Shown here one piece after another: positions 39,823-48,383 of a DNA stretch of 64,000 nucleotides. Within the stretch, counting starts at the first letter, position 1, and each line of letters begins with the position of its first letter. Under the pieces are notes generated by a model. It ran no database searches. It worked only from the letters and a program-made list of their open reading frames with translations, and was not told the DNA's origin. Origin of the DNA: Halomonas sp. CUBES01 (lineage in GTDB: Bacteria > Pseudomonadota > Gammaproteobacteria > Pseudomonadales > Halomonadaceae); contig NZ_JAJLLW010000007.1 of NCBI RefSeq assembly GCF_020991005.1, positions 1-64,000 on the forward strand. Reading direction: 5' to 3'. Both the position numbers and the translations under genes were made by a program.

Positions 39823-40692
39823 ATGGCGTATCTTGTCGGTGTCACCGTGCTGTGGGCGTTCTCCTTTTCATTGATCGGTGTCTACCTCGCGGGCCAGGTC
39901 GATAGCTATTTCGCGGTACTGCTGCGGGTCGGCCTTGCCACGCTGGTGTTTCTGCCGTTCCTGCGGCCGCGTCTTTTACAAGGCAAGCAGCGCCTGGCAT
40001 TGATGGCGCTTGGGGCGGTGCAGCTCGGCATCATGTATACCTTCTTCTACCAGTCGTTTGTATTGCTATCGGTGCCGGAAGTCCTGCTGTTTACCATCTT
40101 TACGCCCATCTACATTGCCCTGCTCGATGACCTGATGTTTGGCCGTTTTACCCCCATCTATCTGCTGAGCGCGGTGCTGGCGGTGGTCGGCGCGGCGGTG
40201 ATTCGCTACGACGGCGTCGACAGTGGCTTCTGGATGGGGTTTCTGGTCGTTCAGGGCGCCAACCTGTGCTTCGCCATCGGGCAAGTGGGTTATCGTCGCC
40301 TCGCCGCGGATCTGCCCGCCGACTTACCCTGGCACAACGTGTTTGGCTGGTTTTTCATCGGCGCCTTGGTCATTGCGCTACCGGTATTCCTGCTCTTTGG
40401 TAATAGTGCCGCCTTGCCAACCACCGGCGTGCAGTGGGGCGTGCTTGCATGGTTGGGACTTGCGGCCTCCGGCGTGGGTTATTTTGCCTGGAATCAGGGC
40501 GCAACCCGGGTGGATGCGGGCACGCTCGCGATCATGAACAATGCGCTGATTCCGGCGGGTCTGGCCGTCAATCTGCTGATCTGGAACCGCGAGGCCGAGC
40601 TGTCCCGGCTGCTGCTGGGGGCTGCTATCATGGCGGCCTCGCTGTGGCTGAATCACTGGTGGCGCCAGCGTCAGCGTATGCAGCCTGCCTAG
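39823..40692 (+). CDS. EamA/DMT family transporter
   Basis: 289-aa inner-membrane protein with ten predicted helices in two EamA repeats, the usual layout of drug/metabolite transporters. The first repeat has VTVLWAFSFSLIGVY and the second begins near GFLVVQGANLCFAIGQV. Substrates in this family include amino acids and metabolites; the specific one is not readable. Monocistronic, just before nadK. Confidence 0.85.
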   Translation: MAYLVGVTVLWAFSFSLIGVYLAGQVDSYFAVLLRVGLATLVFLPFLRPRLLQGKQRLALMALGAVQLGIMYTFFYQSFVLLSVPEVLLFTIFTPIYIALLDDLMFGRFTPIYLLSAVLAVVGAAVIRYDGVDSGFWMGFLVVQGANLCFAIGQVGYRRLAADLPADLPWHNVFGWFFIGALVIALPVFLLFGNSAALPTTGVQWGVLAWLGLAASGVGYFAWNQGATRVDAGTLAIMNNALIPAGLAVNLLIWNREAELSRLLLGAAIMAASLWLNHWWRQRQRMQPA

Positions 40693-40776
40693 GGTTTGCC
40701 CGGGCGGTGTCCTCTCGCCATAATGCGTCTATCTTATCCGAGTGGGCTCACGCCCCCTCATGTTCAGGAAGCTGCT

Positions 40777-41685
40777 GTGCCATCGAATACGCCAAAGGAC
40801 TCACGGCGGCCATTTAACACCATCGGGTTAATTGGCCGACTGGGCAGTGATAAAGTCGTCGACTCGCTGCAGCGCTTGGTCAACTATCTGGTCGCGCATC
40901 GCTATCGCGTACTCGTCGAAGACCGTACGGCCACGGTGATTCCTCACCACGGCCAGCCCGAAGCCAGCCGTCGTGCCCTGGGCGAGCTGTGTGATCTGGT
41001 GATCGTGATCGGCGGTGATGGAAGCCTGCTGGGCGCTGCTCGTACCCTGTGCCGCAGCGGAACCCTGATTCTGGGGGTTAATCGTGGGCGACTGGGCTTC
41101 TTGACCGATATCTCCCCGGACGAACTGGAAACCCGCGTCAGCGAAGTACTGGCCGGTGAGTTCGAGCGTGAAGAGCGCTTCCTGCTGGATATGGCCCTCT
41201 ACCGTAACGGGGTGATGGTGGGGTCTGGCGAAGCGCTCAATGAAGTGGTCGTCCACCCGGGCAAAGCGGTGCGCATGATTGAGTTCGAGCTGTTTATTGA
41301 CGGCCAGTTCGTCTACAGCCAGCGCAGCGACGGGTTGATTATCGCCACCCCCACGGGGTCGACCGCCTATGCGTTATCCGGGGGTGGGCCGATCATGCAT
41401 CCCAAGCTGGATGTGGTGACTCTGGTGCCGATGTTCCCCCACACGCTTTCCAGCCGGCCCATCGTGATCGATGCGGCCAGCGAGATCCGTTTGCACATCG
41501 GCGAAACTAACCAGTCCTACCCCCACGTCAGCTGCGACGGGCAGACACGCTCGGTCGCCAAGCCGGATGATGTCGTCGTCATTACGCGCAAGCCAGAACG
41601 GGTTCAGCTGGTTCACCCCATTGGGCACAATTTCTATGAGGTGTTGCGTAGCAAGCTCGGCTGGAGCAACCGGTTGGGAGACTGA
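40777..41685 (+). CDS. nadK: NAD kinase
   Basis: 302-aa cytoplasmic enzyme that phosphorylates NAD to NADP. The catalytic motif GGDGSLLGA is near residue 75, with NRGRLGFLTDI and the substrate-binding TPTGSTAYALSGGGPI following. Length matches E. coli NadK (292 aa). The start is probably GTG 40777, with AGGAA upstream; longer in-frame versions add unrelated residues. Its stop is 2 nt from the start of the metallophosphoesterase gene, so the two form an operon. Confidence 0.95.
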   Translation: MPSNTPKDSRRPFNTIGLIGRLGSDKVVDSLQRLVNYLVAHRYRVLVEDRTATVIPHHGQPEASRRALGELCDLVIVIGGDGSLLGAARTLCRSGTLILGVNRGRLGFLTDISPDELETRVSEVLAGEFEREERFLLDMALYRNGVMVGSGEALNEVVVHPGKAVRMIEFELFIDGQFVYSQRSDGLIIATPTGSTAYALSGGGPIMHPKLDVVTLVPMFPHTLSSRPIVIDAASEIRLHIGETNQSYPHVSCDGQTRSVAKPDDVVVITRKPERVQLVHPIGHNFYEVLRSKLGWSNRLGD

Positions 41686-41687
41686 GC

Positions 41688-42704
41688 ATGGCCAATCGAA
41701 TGACTGCCAGGCGGGGGATTGAAGGCTACGACCTGATTGGCGACGTCCACGGATGCGGCGCCACGCTCGCCGCGCTCCTCGAGAAGCTGGGTTACCGGCA
41801 ACGTGGCGGCGTGTATCGCCACCCGCGACGTCGAGTGATTTTCCTCGGGGATCTCATTGATCGCGGGCCACGTATCCGGCTGGCCGTGACCATCGCCCGG
41901 CGAATGGTCGAATCGGGTGAAGCCCAGATCGTCATGGGCAACCATGAATACAATGCCTTGGCGTATACCCATCCCGCACCGCCGGGTAGCGACAAACGCT
42001 GGCTGCGCGAGCATACGCCGCGCCATAACCGCATCATCCAGGATACCCTTGATCAGTATCGCGACCACACCAACGAATGGGAAGATACCCTTGCCTGGTT
42101 CAAGACGATGCCGCTGTTCATTGAGCAGGACGGTATACGCGTGGTACACGCCTGCTGGGATCATGATCTGGTTGCGCAATTCAAGGGGCAGCACCCGGAC
42201 GGCTGTCTGGATGACGCCTTTCTGGTGGCGTCGACGAACCCGTCGACCCAGGCGTATCGCATTCTGGATCGGCTGACACGGGGCAGTCACCTGCAGCTGC
42301 CCCATAACGTGGCGATCCACTCGGGAGACGGGTTTACCCGACGCAGCTTTCGCACCCACTTCTGGGCGGCATCGCCGCAGTGCTGGGGAGATGTTGCCTT
42401 CCAGCCCGATAATCTGCCCGGTGATCTGGAGCGGCGACCGCTTACCGCTGAAGAGCGCCGCCAGCTGAGCTACTACGGGCCGGATCAGCCGCCTCTGTTT
42501 GTGGGCCACTACTGGTGTGAAGGCATTCCCGCACTGCCGACCGGCAATATCGCCTGTCTGGATTACAGCGCCGTGAAGTATGGCCGCCTGGTGGCTTATC
42601 GCTGGCAGGGCGAAGAGCGCTTGAACGCTGATCATTTTTTATGGATTCAGGTAGATAGAGATGAGCAAAACGTTTTGAACAGGCCGCTGGATGACGATGA
42701 TTAA
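41688..42704 (+). CDS. Metallophosphoesterase (calcineurin-like)
   Basis: 338-aa protein with the three core phosphoesterase motifs: DLIGDVHGCG near residue 15, FLGDLIDRGP and VMGNHEYNALAY. These bind two metal ions. Relatives include diadenosine tetraphosphatases and PrpE-type phosphatases; substrate not readable. It begins 2 nt after nadK, which suggests a link to nucleotide metabolism as inference. Confidence 0.85.
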   Translation: MANRMTARRGIEGYDLIGDVHGCGATLAALLEKLGYRQRGGVYRHPRRRVIFLGDLIDRGPRIRLAVTIARRMVESGEAQIVMGNHEYNALAYTHPAPPGSDKRWLREHTPRHNRIIQDTLDQYRDHTNEWEDTLAWFKTMPLFIEQDGIRVVHACWDHDLVAQFKGQHPDGCLDDAFLVASTNPSTQAYRILDRLTRGSHLQLPHNVAIHSGDGFTRRSFRTHFWAASPQCWGDVAFQPDNLPGDLERRPLTAEERRQLSYYGPDQPPLFVGHYWCEGIPALPTGNIACLDYSAVKYGRLVAYRWQGEERLNADHFLWIQVDRDEQNVLNRPLDDDD

Positions 42705-42739
42705 GCGGGCTTATGCTTGTATACAATGCGTTACATAAT

Positions 42740-42844
42740 TTTTGCAAAACATATGAACTAACCCCACCGCCGCCCGTCAGAATAGGTGTTCCCTTGAATG
42801 ATCCCTTGCTATTTGCCCGGCGGCCCCTACCGCCGGTTTTTTTT
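42740..42844 (+). ncRNA. Candidate small RNA, or 3' leader of the phosphoesterase transcript
   Basis: About 100 nt without an open frame, ending in a strong terminator. CATAAT at 42734-42739 with TTATGC 17 nt upstream is a weak promoter candidate. The segment repeats CCCTTG twice (42791-42796, 42803-42808) and shares TGATCCCTTGCT with the candidate at 38470-38481. It could equally be the 3' end of the phosphoesterase mRNA. Confidence 0.35.
42817..42844 (+). terminator. Strong terminator after the nadK operon
   Basis: A 7-bp all-GC stem (42817-42823 with 42830-42836), 6-nt loop and T8 tract, 113 nt after the phosphoesterase stop. Confidence 0.92.
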
Positions 42845-42932
42845 GCTGGAAATGCCAGTCAGTTTATTGGCACGCTGTGCGTGTTGTATTGAACGCGTCG
42901 TCACGCCGACACGGTTACCATGAGGGAAAGCT

Positions 42933-43778
42933 ATGCACCCAGTGATGCGTTTACCCCCCGACGCGGATACCCAGGCGTTGCGCAAGGCGCTTTGGCGATA
43001 CCGGATCGGGCACCGGATCACCGTTGAAGATGATGGCCAGGTGCTTTGGATTGCCGACCCGGGTCAACGTGACGCACTGCTGGCGCTGGTAGCACGCTGG
43101 CAGCAGGGCGACCCCCTCGAGCTTGCCGAGCATGCCTCACCGGGGCAGACCCCAGCGCTGTTTGCCACGCTCAAGCAGCTGCCGGTTACCGTGGCCTTGG
43201 TGGCGATAAGCCTGGTGATTTTTGCCTTGATGGGCGTGTTCGGCGACTTGATGGTCGTGGCTCTTACGATCGTGCCGATCGGTATTGTCGGCGGCGAGCT
43301 GTCGTACGGTTCATTGGTGGATACGTTGGCCAGCGGCCAGGTCTGGCGTCTGCTCTCACCGGCTTTTCTGCATTTTGGCTGGATGCACCTGATCTTCAAC
43401 CTGATGTGGGTATGGTATTTCGGTCGCCAGGTGGAAGCCTTGCAGGGCGGACGCACGCTGCTCTTGCTGGTGGTTTTGGCGGGCGTGCTGGCCAATCTCG
43501 CGCAGTACGCCACCGGCACGGTGTTGTTCGGCGGCATGTCCGGGGTGGTTTACGCCTTGCTTGGTCACGTATGGCTGATGTCGCGTCGCGTGCCGGGCAG
43601 TGGGTTTTTTGTCCCGCAAATGCTCGTCGTCTTCATGCTGGGCTGGATGGTATTTACCATGACCGACATGGCGGGACTGGTTGGCTTCGGCAATGTGGCC
43701 AACGAGGCCCATCTGGGTGGGCTGGTCGTCGGCCTGGTCACTGGCTGGTATTATAGTGTGCGGCGTTTACGGTCTTAA
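42933..43778 (+). CDS. Rhomboid family intramembrane serine protease
   Basis: 281-aa inner-membrane protein. A soluble N-terminal domain of about 80 residues precedes six membrane helices. The catalytic dyad is S203 in FGGMSGVVYA and H260 in NEAHLGGLVVG; the conserved HFGWMHLIFN segment supplies the oxyanion residues. GlpG-like. Substrates unknown. GAGGGAAA lies upstream of the ATG. The yeaC-like gene follows after 14 nt. Confidence 0.93.
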   Translation: MHPVMRLPPDADTQALRKALWRYRIGHRITVEDDGQVLWIADPGQRDALLALVARWQQGDPLELAEHASPGQTPALFATLKQLPVTVALVAISLVIFALMGVFGDLMVVALTIVPIGIVGGELSYGSLVDTLASGQVWRLLSPAFLHFGWMHLIFNLMWVWYFGRQVEALQGGRTLLLLVVLAGVLANLAQYATGTVLFGGMSGVVYALLGHVWLMSRRVPGSGFFVPQMLVVFMLGWMVFTMTDMAGLVGFGNVANEAHLGGLVVGLVTGWYYSVRRLRS

Positions 43779-43792
43779 TTGAGGAGCTTGGC

Positions 43793-44077
43793 ATGAGCGA
43801 CATGACCTTCGACAGAATGATTCAACAGATGACCCCGGCGATTTACGAAAGCCTCAAGCAGGCCGTGTCGTTACGCAAATGGCCGGACGGACGCCGCCTG
43901 ACGGACGAGCAGACCGAGCTCTGCCTGGAAGCGGTAATGCGCTTCGAGGCGGAAAACAACGTGCCTGAAGAAAACCGCGTGGGCTACCTGGAACAGCGTA
44001 CCTGCGGCGCCGGGGCGACGGGGCAGGGTGTCTCGCCCGAGATGGCCGGTCTTGCCAAGGACGCCGCGCGTGACTGA
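43793..44077 (+). CDS. YeaC family protein (DUF1315)
   Basis: 94-aa small protein. The start MTFDRMIQQMTPAIYESLKQ and the KWPDGRRLTDEQTELCLEAV segment (quoted in part) match DUF1315/YeaC. Function unknown. GAGGAG lies upstream. Its 3' end overlaps the next gene by 8 nt, so the rhomboid, this gene and the DUF2797 gene look like one operon. Confidence 0.87.
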   Translation: MSDMTFDRMIQQMTPAIYESLKQAVSLRKWPDGRRLTDEQTELCLEAVMRFEAENNVPEENRVGYLEQRTCGAGATGQGVSPEMAGLAKDAARD

Positions 44078-44906
44078 GGCCCTCGTCCAAGGCTGTCTGC
44101 GCAAGATGGCCGTCGTGCCGGGCGCCTCCCAGGCGCAGCCCGTCAGCTACCAGCTGCGCGCCGGGGACCACCGCATTGACCTGAACGAACGGCTGGGCGC
44201 TCCGTTACAGCTACGCTGGAGCGGGGCGATTGCCTGTACCCACTGTGGTCGGGCTACCAAGAAGAGCTTTGCCCAGGGCTACTGCTATCCCTGTTTCAAG
44301 CGCCTGGCGCAGTGTGATACCTGCATCGTCAAACCCGAGACCTGTCACTATTTCCAGGGAACCTGCCGCGAGCCCGAATGGGCGCAGCAGCATTGCTTCC
44401 AGCCGCATATCGTTTACCTGGCCAACTCGTCGGGATTGAAAGTCGGTATCACACGCAAGACCCAGATGCCCACCCGCTGGCTGGATCAGGGGGCGATCCA
44501 GGCGCTGCCGATTCTGGAAGTCGATACCCGCCAGCAGGCTGGCTTTGTGGAAATGCTGTTCAAGGAGCATGTGGGCGATCGCACCAACTGGCGGGCCATG
44601 CTCAAGGGTGATGTGGCGGCACTTGATTTAAAAGCCGAACGAGACCGTCTGATGGCGGCAACGGCCAGCGGCCTGGGTCAGCTGAAACGCGAGCACGGCG
44701 TGGATGCCATTCGCGAACTGGATTCACAGCATTATGCGTTTCACTATCCGGTGACGACCTTTCCGGGAAAGATCGTCTCGCACAACTTTGACAAGCAGCC
44801 GGAGGTCAGCGGTATCTTGCAGGGGATTAAAGGCCAGTATCTACTGCTGGATACCGGCGTGATCAATCTGCGTAAGTTTACCGGTTATGAGGTTAGCGTG
44901 GCGTGA
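44070..44906 (+). CDS. DUF2797 protein with cysteine-rich and GIY-YIG-like parts
   Basis: 278-aa protein. The middle holds many cysteines in zinc-ribbon spacing (CTHCG, CYPC, CDTC, CREPEW region), then a GIY-YIG-like fold: HIVYLANSSGLKVGITRK, TRWLDQGA and a glutamate in FVEMLFKEHVG. That is the architecture reported for DUF2797. A nucleic-acid role is inferred from fold only. The GTG start at 44070 has AAGGA 8 nt upstream and overlaps the yeaC-like stop. Confidence 0.8.
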   Translation: MTEALVQGCLRKMAVVPGASQAQPVSYQLRAGDHRIDLNERLGAPLQLRWSGAIACTHCGRATKKSFAQGYCYPCFKRLAQCDTCIVKPETCHYFQGTCREPEWAQQHCFQPHIVYLANSSGLKVGITRKTQMPTRWLDQGAIQALPILEVDTRQQAGFVEMLFKEHVGDRTNWRAMLKGDVAALDLKAERDRLMAATASGLGQLKREHGVDAIRELDSQHYAFHYPVTTFPGKIVSHNFDKQPEVSGILQGIKGQYLLLDTGVINLRKFTGYEVSVA

Positions 44907-44927
44907 TCGCGGGCTTTACGGTCGTGT

Positions 44928-45233
44928 CTATGCGTCACCGTAGCCTAATGCCTGCTGCAGATACGATGCATGGCGGCTCACCCAACTGGGGTCAATGGCG
45001 CCCCAGTCCTTGATCTGATAGCGGCCGATGTTGTGCCGTTCGCCCTCATCCTTGCTGAACACACAGTCAATATCCAGCTCGGCGAGCGATGCGATGGTAT
45101 CTTGCGCGGTACGCCGCGGCATGCCAGTGGCCTCGATGAGCGCAGGCACGCTGGCGTTTCCCTGATCGATCAAATACGCAACGTAAAGGCGACGATAAAA
45201 GCTGGATTTGGTTTTGCTCAACGGCGCGGACAT
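44928..45233 (-). CDS. Small winged-helix DNA-binding protein
   Basis: 101-aa protein with a helix-turn-helix (YLIDQGNASVPALIEATGM, then RRTAQDTIASLAELDI) and a short wing (HNIGRYQIKDWG). No effector domain is present. Similar small proteins occur in marine gammaproteobacteria. AAGGA lies upstream. It follows the radical SAM gene by 39 nt on the same strand and is probably co-transcribed. Confidence 0.75.
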   Translation of the reverse strand: MSAPLSKTKSSFYRRLYVAYLIDQGNASVPALIEATGMPRRTAQDTIASLAELDIDCVFSKDEGERHNIGRYQIKDWGAIDPSWVSRHASYLQQALGYGDA

Positions 45234-45272
45234 CTTGCATCCTTCTGCATAGTAAAAGTATCGCTCGCCAGT

Positions 45273-46355
45273 CTAAATGAATAAATCGCCCTGCGCGCGG
45301 GGCGGGCGAAAATCCCGAGTGTTCAAGCCCTGCTCGGTGCGCTGCTGCATCTTCCACTGGCGGCTGGCGCGGTTGAATCGCTGGGCGATCAACTCGGCGA
45401 AGACCCCTTCGCCGCGAAAGCGCTTGCCGAATCGCGCATCGTAGTTCTGCCCGTCTCGGCACTGGCGGATCAGGCTCATCACCTTGGCGGCCCGCTCGGG
45501 GTAATGGGCTCCCAGCCAGGCTTCAAACAGCGGTGCCACTTCGTGGGGCAGGCGTAACAGCATCCAGGTCGCGGTTCGTGCACCGGCGCGGCTGGCGGCT
45601 TCCAGAATCCGCTCGATCTCATGGTCGGTGAGCCCTGGAATAATCGGCGAGACCAGCGTGCCCACGGGAATGCCGGCGGTATTGAGCTCGCGGATGACTT
45701 TCAGGCGCGCTTGGGGTGAAGCCGTGCGCGGCTCCAACGTGCGTTTCAGGTTGGCATCCAGGCTCGTCAGGCTCACGAAAACCCGCACCAGTCGGTGCTC
45801 GGCCATTTCCGAGAGCAATTCCAGGTCGCGCAGTATCAGGCTGCTTTTGGTCACGATGGTGACGGGGTGTCGGCATTGCTGGAGCAGTTCCAGCAAGTGC
45901 CGGGTGGTCTGGTACTTGGCTTCCAACGGCTGGTAGCAATCGGTATTGCCCGACAGGTTGATGGGCCGGCACACATAGCTCGGATGACAAAGTTCTTCGG
46001 TGAGCCGCTCAACCAGTCCGCTGCGCGCAATCAGCTTGGTTTCAAAGTCCAGTCCCGGCGATAAATCCCAGTAGGCGTGGGAGGGGCGGGCATAGCAATA
46101 GACGCAGCCATGCTCGCAGCCTCGATAAGGGTTCAGCGAGCGATCAAAGGGCAGATCCGGCGAGCGGTTCCAGGAAAGCGCGCTCTTGCTTGGTTCCTCG
46201 CGTACTTCGGTGGCGATGGTCGTGGCGGCTTCTTCCTGCCACCAACCGTCGTCCTCTGACTCGCTGCGGGTCGGCGCAAAACGATTGTGCGGGTCGTACG
46301 TCGCTCCACGCCCTTTATGCACGGTCGAGCCGCTTGCTTGATAAGACGTTCCCAT
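45273..46355 (-). CDS. PA0069 family radical SAM protein
   Basis: 360-aa radical SAM enzyme. The [4Fe-4S] motif is CEHGCVYC (C-x3-C-x2-C) near residue 93, preceded by LPFDRSLNPYRG, the PA0069 hallmark. Later segments are NLSGNTDCYQPLE and VSPIIPGLTDHE. Relatives are distantly similar to spore photoproduct lyase; no substrate is established. The start ATG 46355 has GAGGTGG just upstream; the longer frame to 46415 is unlikely. Confidence 0.88.
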   Translation of the reverse strand: MGTSYQASGSTVHKGRGATYDPHNRFAPTRSESEDDGWWQEEAATTIATEVREEPSKSALSWNRSPDLPFDRSLNPYRGCEHGCVYCYARPSHAYWDLSPGLDFETKLIARSGLVERLTEELCHPSYVCRPINLSGNTDCYQPLEAKYQTTRHLLELLQQCRHPVTIVTKSSLILRDLELLSEMAEHRLVRVFVSLTSLDANLKRTLEPRTASPQARLKVIRELNTAGIPVGTLVSPIIPGLTDHEIERILEAASRAGARTATWMLLRLPHEVAPLFEAWLGAHYPERAAKVMSLIRQCRDGQNYDARFGKRFRGEGVFAELIAQRFNRASRQWKMQQRTEQGLNTRDFRPPRAQGDLFI

Positions 46356-46490
46356 TGGCCACCTCACTAATATATGGCTATATATACAGTATATGGCGTT
46401 TGGTGCGTCGTGCAAGGCCGCTTATTGGTTGCGATAGCGCTTGTCGGTCATTCGTGCGACCGCAGTGGCGGCTAGCGCGGCCTTTAACGC

Positions 46491-46520
46491 AAACGCCTTG
46501 GCTGAAAGCCAAGGCGTTTT
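46491..46520. terminator. Terminator downstream of pgi
   Basis: A 13-bp stem (46491-46503 with 46507-46519) with a 3-nt loop, about 27 nt after the pgi stop on the minus strand. T-tracts are short on both strands (TTTT on plus, TTT on minus). Confidence 0.65.
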
Positions 46521-46546
46521 GCTTGCCTACGCTTTATTACGACAAT

Positions 46547-48214
46547 CTAGCGCTTTTTTCTGGCGGGCTTTTTCTCGGTCTGGGCATCGTCGCCGGTCTC
46601 TGTGTTTCCCCCATTGCCGGGGAAATGGCCGCGTAGCAGCTCCAGCAGGCCCTGGGTCGAGGCGTCGAAGTCGGCGGCGTTGGTGTCGATGCGCTCGCTG
46701 ATTTCGCCGGCGATGCGCTTGCCCAGCTGCACGCCCCATTGGTCGAAGGAGTTGATGTTCCAGATAACGCCCTGCACGAACACCTTGTGTTCGTAGAGCG
46801 CGATCAGCGCGCCCAGGTTCTTCGGCGTCAGCTCGTCCAGCAGCAGGGTGCTGGACGGGCGGTTGCCGGGGCAGCTGTAGGGATCGTGCTGGCTGAGCTC
46901 CTTGGCGTCTCCCTGGCTGCCTTCCATAAAGGCGTTGGCCTGGGCCAGCATGTTGGTGAGCAGGGCGAAGTGATGATCCTCGACGCCGGGTTCGGGCTTC
47001 AGCGAGGCAATGAAATCGATGGGCACGTAACGGGTGCCCTGGTGCAGCAGCTGGAAAAACGCGTGCTGACCGTTGGAGCCGGTCTGCCCCCATACGATCG
47101 GGCCGGTCTTGTAGTTGACCGGGTGGCCAAAGATGTCCACCGACTTGCCGTTGGATTCCATGTCGAGCTGCTGGAGGAACGACGGCAGCTGGTTCAGTGC
47201 CTGGTCGTAAGGCACGATGGCTTGAGTTTCGGCGCCGATAAAGTTGATGTACCAGATGCCGATCAGCGCCATCAGCACCGGCATGTTTTCCGAGAAGGGG
47301 GCTTCGATGAAGTGGCGGTCCATTTCGTGGGCGCCTTCCAGCAGCTCGATAAAGCCTTCAAAACCGATGGAAAGCGCGATGGGCAGGCCAATCGATGACC
47401 ACATGGAGTAGCGCCCGCCGACCCAGGCCCAGAATTCGAAGACGTTCTCTTCACGAATGCCGAATTCCATTGCCGCGCGGCGATTGGTGGAGGCGGCAAT
47501 GAAGTGCGCGCCGACGTCCGCATCTTCACCGGCGTTTTCCAGGAACCAGCGCCGCGCCGTCTTGGCGTTGAGCAGGGTCTCCTGGGTCGAGAACGTCTTG
47601 GTGGAAACGATAAATAGCGTCGTGGCCGGGTCGAGCCGCGACAGCACTTTCTGGATATGGGTGCCGTCCACATTGGAAACGAAGTGGAAATGCAGATCCG
47701 GATGGCGGTACTTCAATAGCGCGCGTACCGCCATGTTGGGCCCCAGATCCGAGCCGCCAATGCCGATGTTGACCACGTCCTTGATGCGCTGGCCGTTATA
47801 GCCTTTCCACTCGCCGCTGCGCACCGCCTCGGAAAACAGCCTGATCTGCTCGCGGGTGCGGGTGATTTCGGGCATCACGTCTTCGCCGTCCACATAGACC
47901 GGCTCATCGCTCAGGTTGCGCAGCGCGGTGTGGAGAACTGGACGGTCTTCAGTGACGTTGATGATATCCCCCGAGAACATCTGTGCCCGGCGCTGGACGA
48001 GGGCGGAGTGGTCGGCGAGCTCGATCAGCTTGGCCAGCACGTCATCGGACACGTGGTGCTTGGAGTAGTCGAGAAACAGACCGCCCACCCGCAGGCTCAT
48101 CTTGTCAAAGCGCTGCGGGTCATTGGTGAAATAGTCACGAATGCGATCGTTAGCGGTTTTGTCGCGCAGGCGTTCGAGCGCCTGCCACGTCACACTGCGG
48201 GTCAGCTGAAACAT
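46547..48214 (-). CDS. pgi: Glucose-6-phosphate isomerase
   Basis: 555-aa enzyme that interconverts glucose 6-phosphate and fructose 6-phosphate. Family motifs: NIGIGGSDLGP, VSTKTFSTQETL, GGRYSMWSSIGLPIAL and the catalytic GSNGQHAFFQLLHQGT with its histidine. The C-terminal tail is extended and basic (EKKPARKKR). Length fits E. coli Pgi (549 aa). A HexR-like site lies 48-62 nt upstream of the start. Monocistronic; converts fructose-derived phosphates for the Entner-Doudoroff route. Confidence 0.96.
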   Translation of the reverse strand: MFQLTRSVTWQALERLRDKTANDRIRDYFTNDPQRFDKMSLRVGGLFLDYSKHHVSDDVLAKLIELADHSALVQRRAQMFSGDIINVTEDRPVLHTALRNLSDEPVYVDGEDVMPEITRTREQIRLFSEAVRSGEWKGYNGQRIKDVVNIGIGGSDLGPNMAVRALLKYRHPDLHFHFVSNVDGTHIQKVLSRLDPATTLFIVSTKTFSTQETLLNAKTARRWFLENAGEDADVGAHFIAASTNRRAAMEFGIREENVFEFWAWVGGRYSMWSSIGLPIALSIGFEGFIELLEGAHEMDRHFIEAPFSENMPVLMALIGIWYINFIGAETQAIVPYDQALNQLPSFLQQLDMESNGKSVDIFGHPVNYKTGPIVWGQTGSNGQHAFFQLLHQGTRYVPIDFIASLKPEPGVEDHHFALLTNMLAQANAFMEGSQGDAKELSQHDPYSCPGNRPSSTLLLDELTPKNLGALIALYEHKVFVQGVIWNINSFDQWGVQLGKRIAGEISERIDTNAADFDASTQGLLELLRGHFPGNGGNTETGDDAQTEKKPARKKR

Positions 48215-48261
48215 AGAGAGATCCGTTGTTGTAGGTCGGCGGGAGGCCTTGATGTTATGTG

Positions 48262-48276
48262 TGTAAAAATACTACA
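48262..48276 (-). promoter_or_regulatory. HexR-like site upstream of pgi
   Basis: On the minus strand the site reads TGTAGTATTTTTACA. It fits the gammaproteobacterial HexR pattern TGTARTWWWWTTACA, with TGTA/TACA arms. Confidence 0.45.
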
Positions 48277-48353
48277 TAAAATGCGTGCTGTGGCAACCGC
48301 CGGCGGATAAAAGCACGCTCGACGGTAATAGAACTGACAGGATGAGCAATAAA

Positions 48354-48375
48354 AAGGCGGGCTGGCGCCCGCCTT
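48354..48375 (-). terminator. Terminator of the fruBKA operon
   Basis: A 9-bp GC-rich stem (48354-48362 with 48367-48375), 4-nt loop; on the minus strand it runs into TTTTTATT, 9 nt after the fruA stop. Confidence 0.88.
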
Positions 48376-48383
48376 GCTGCCGT

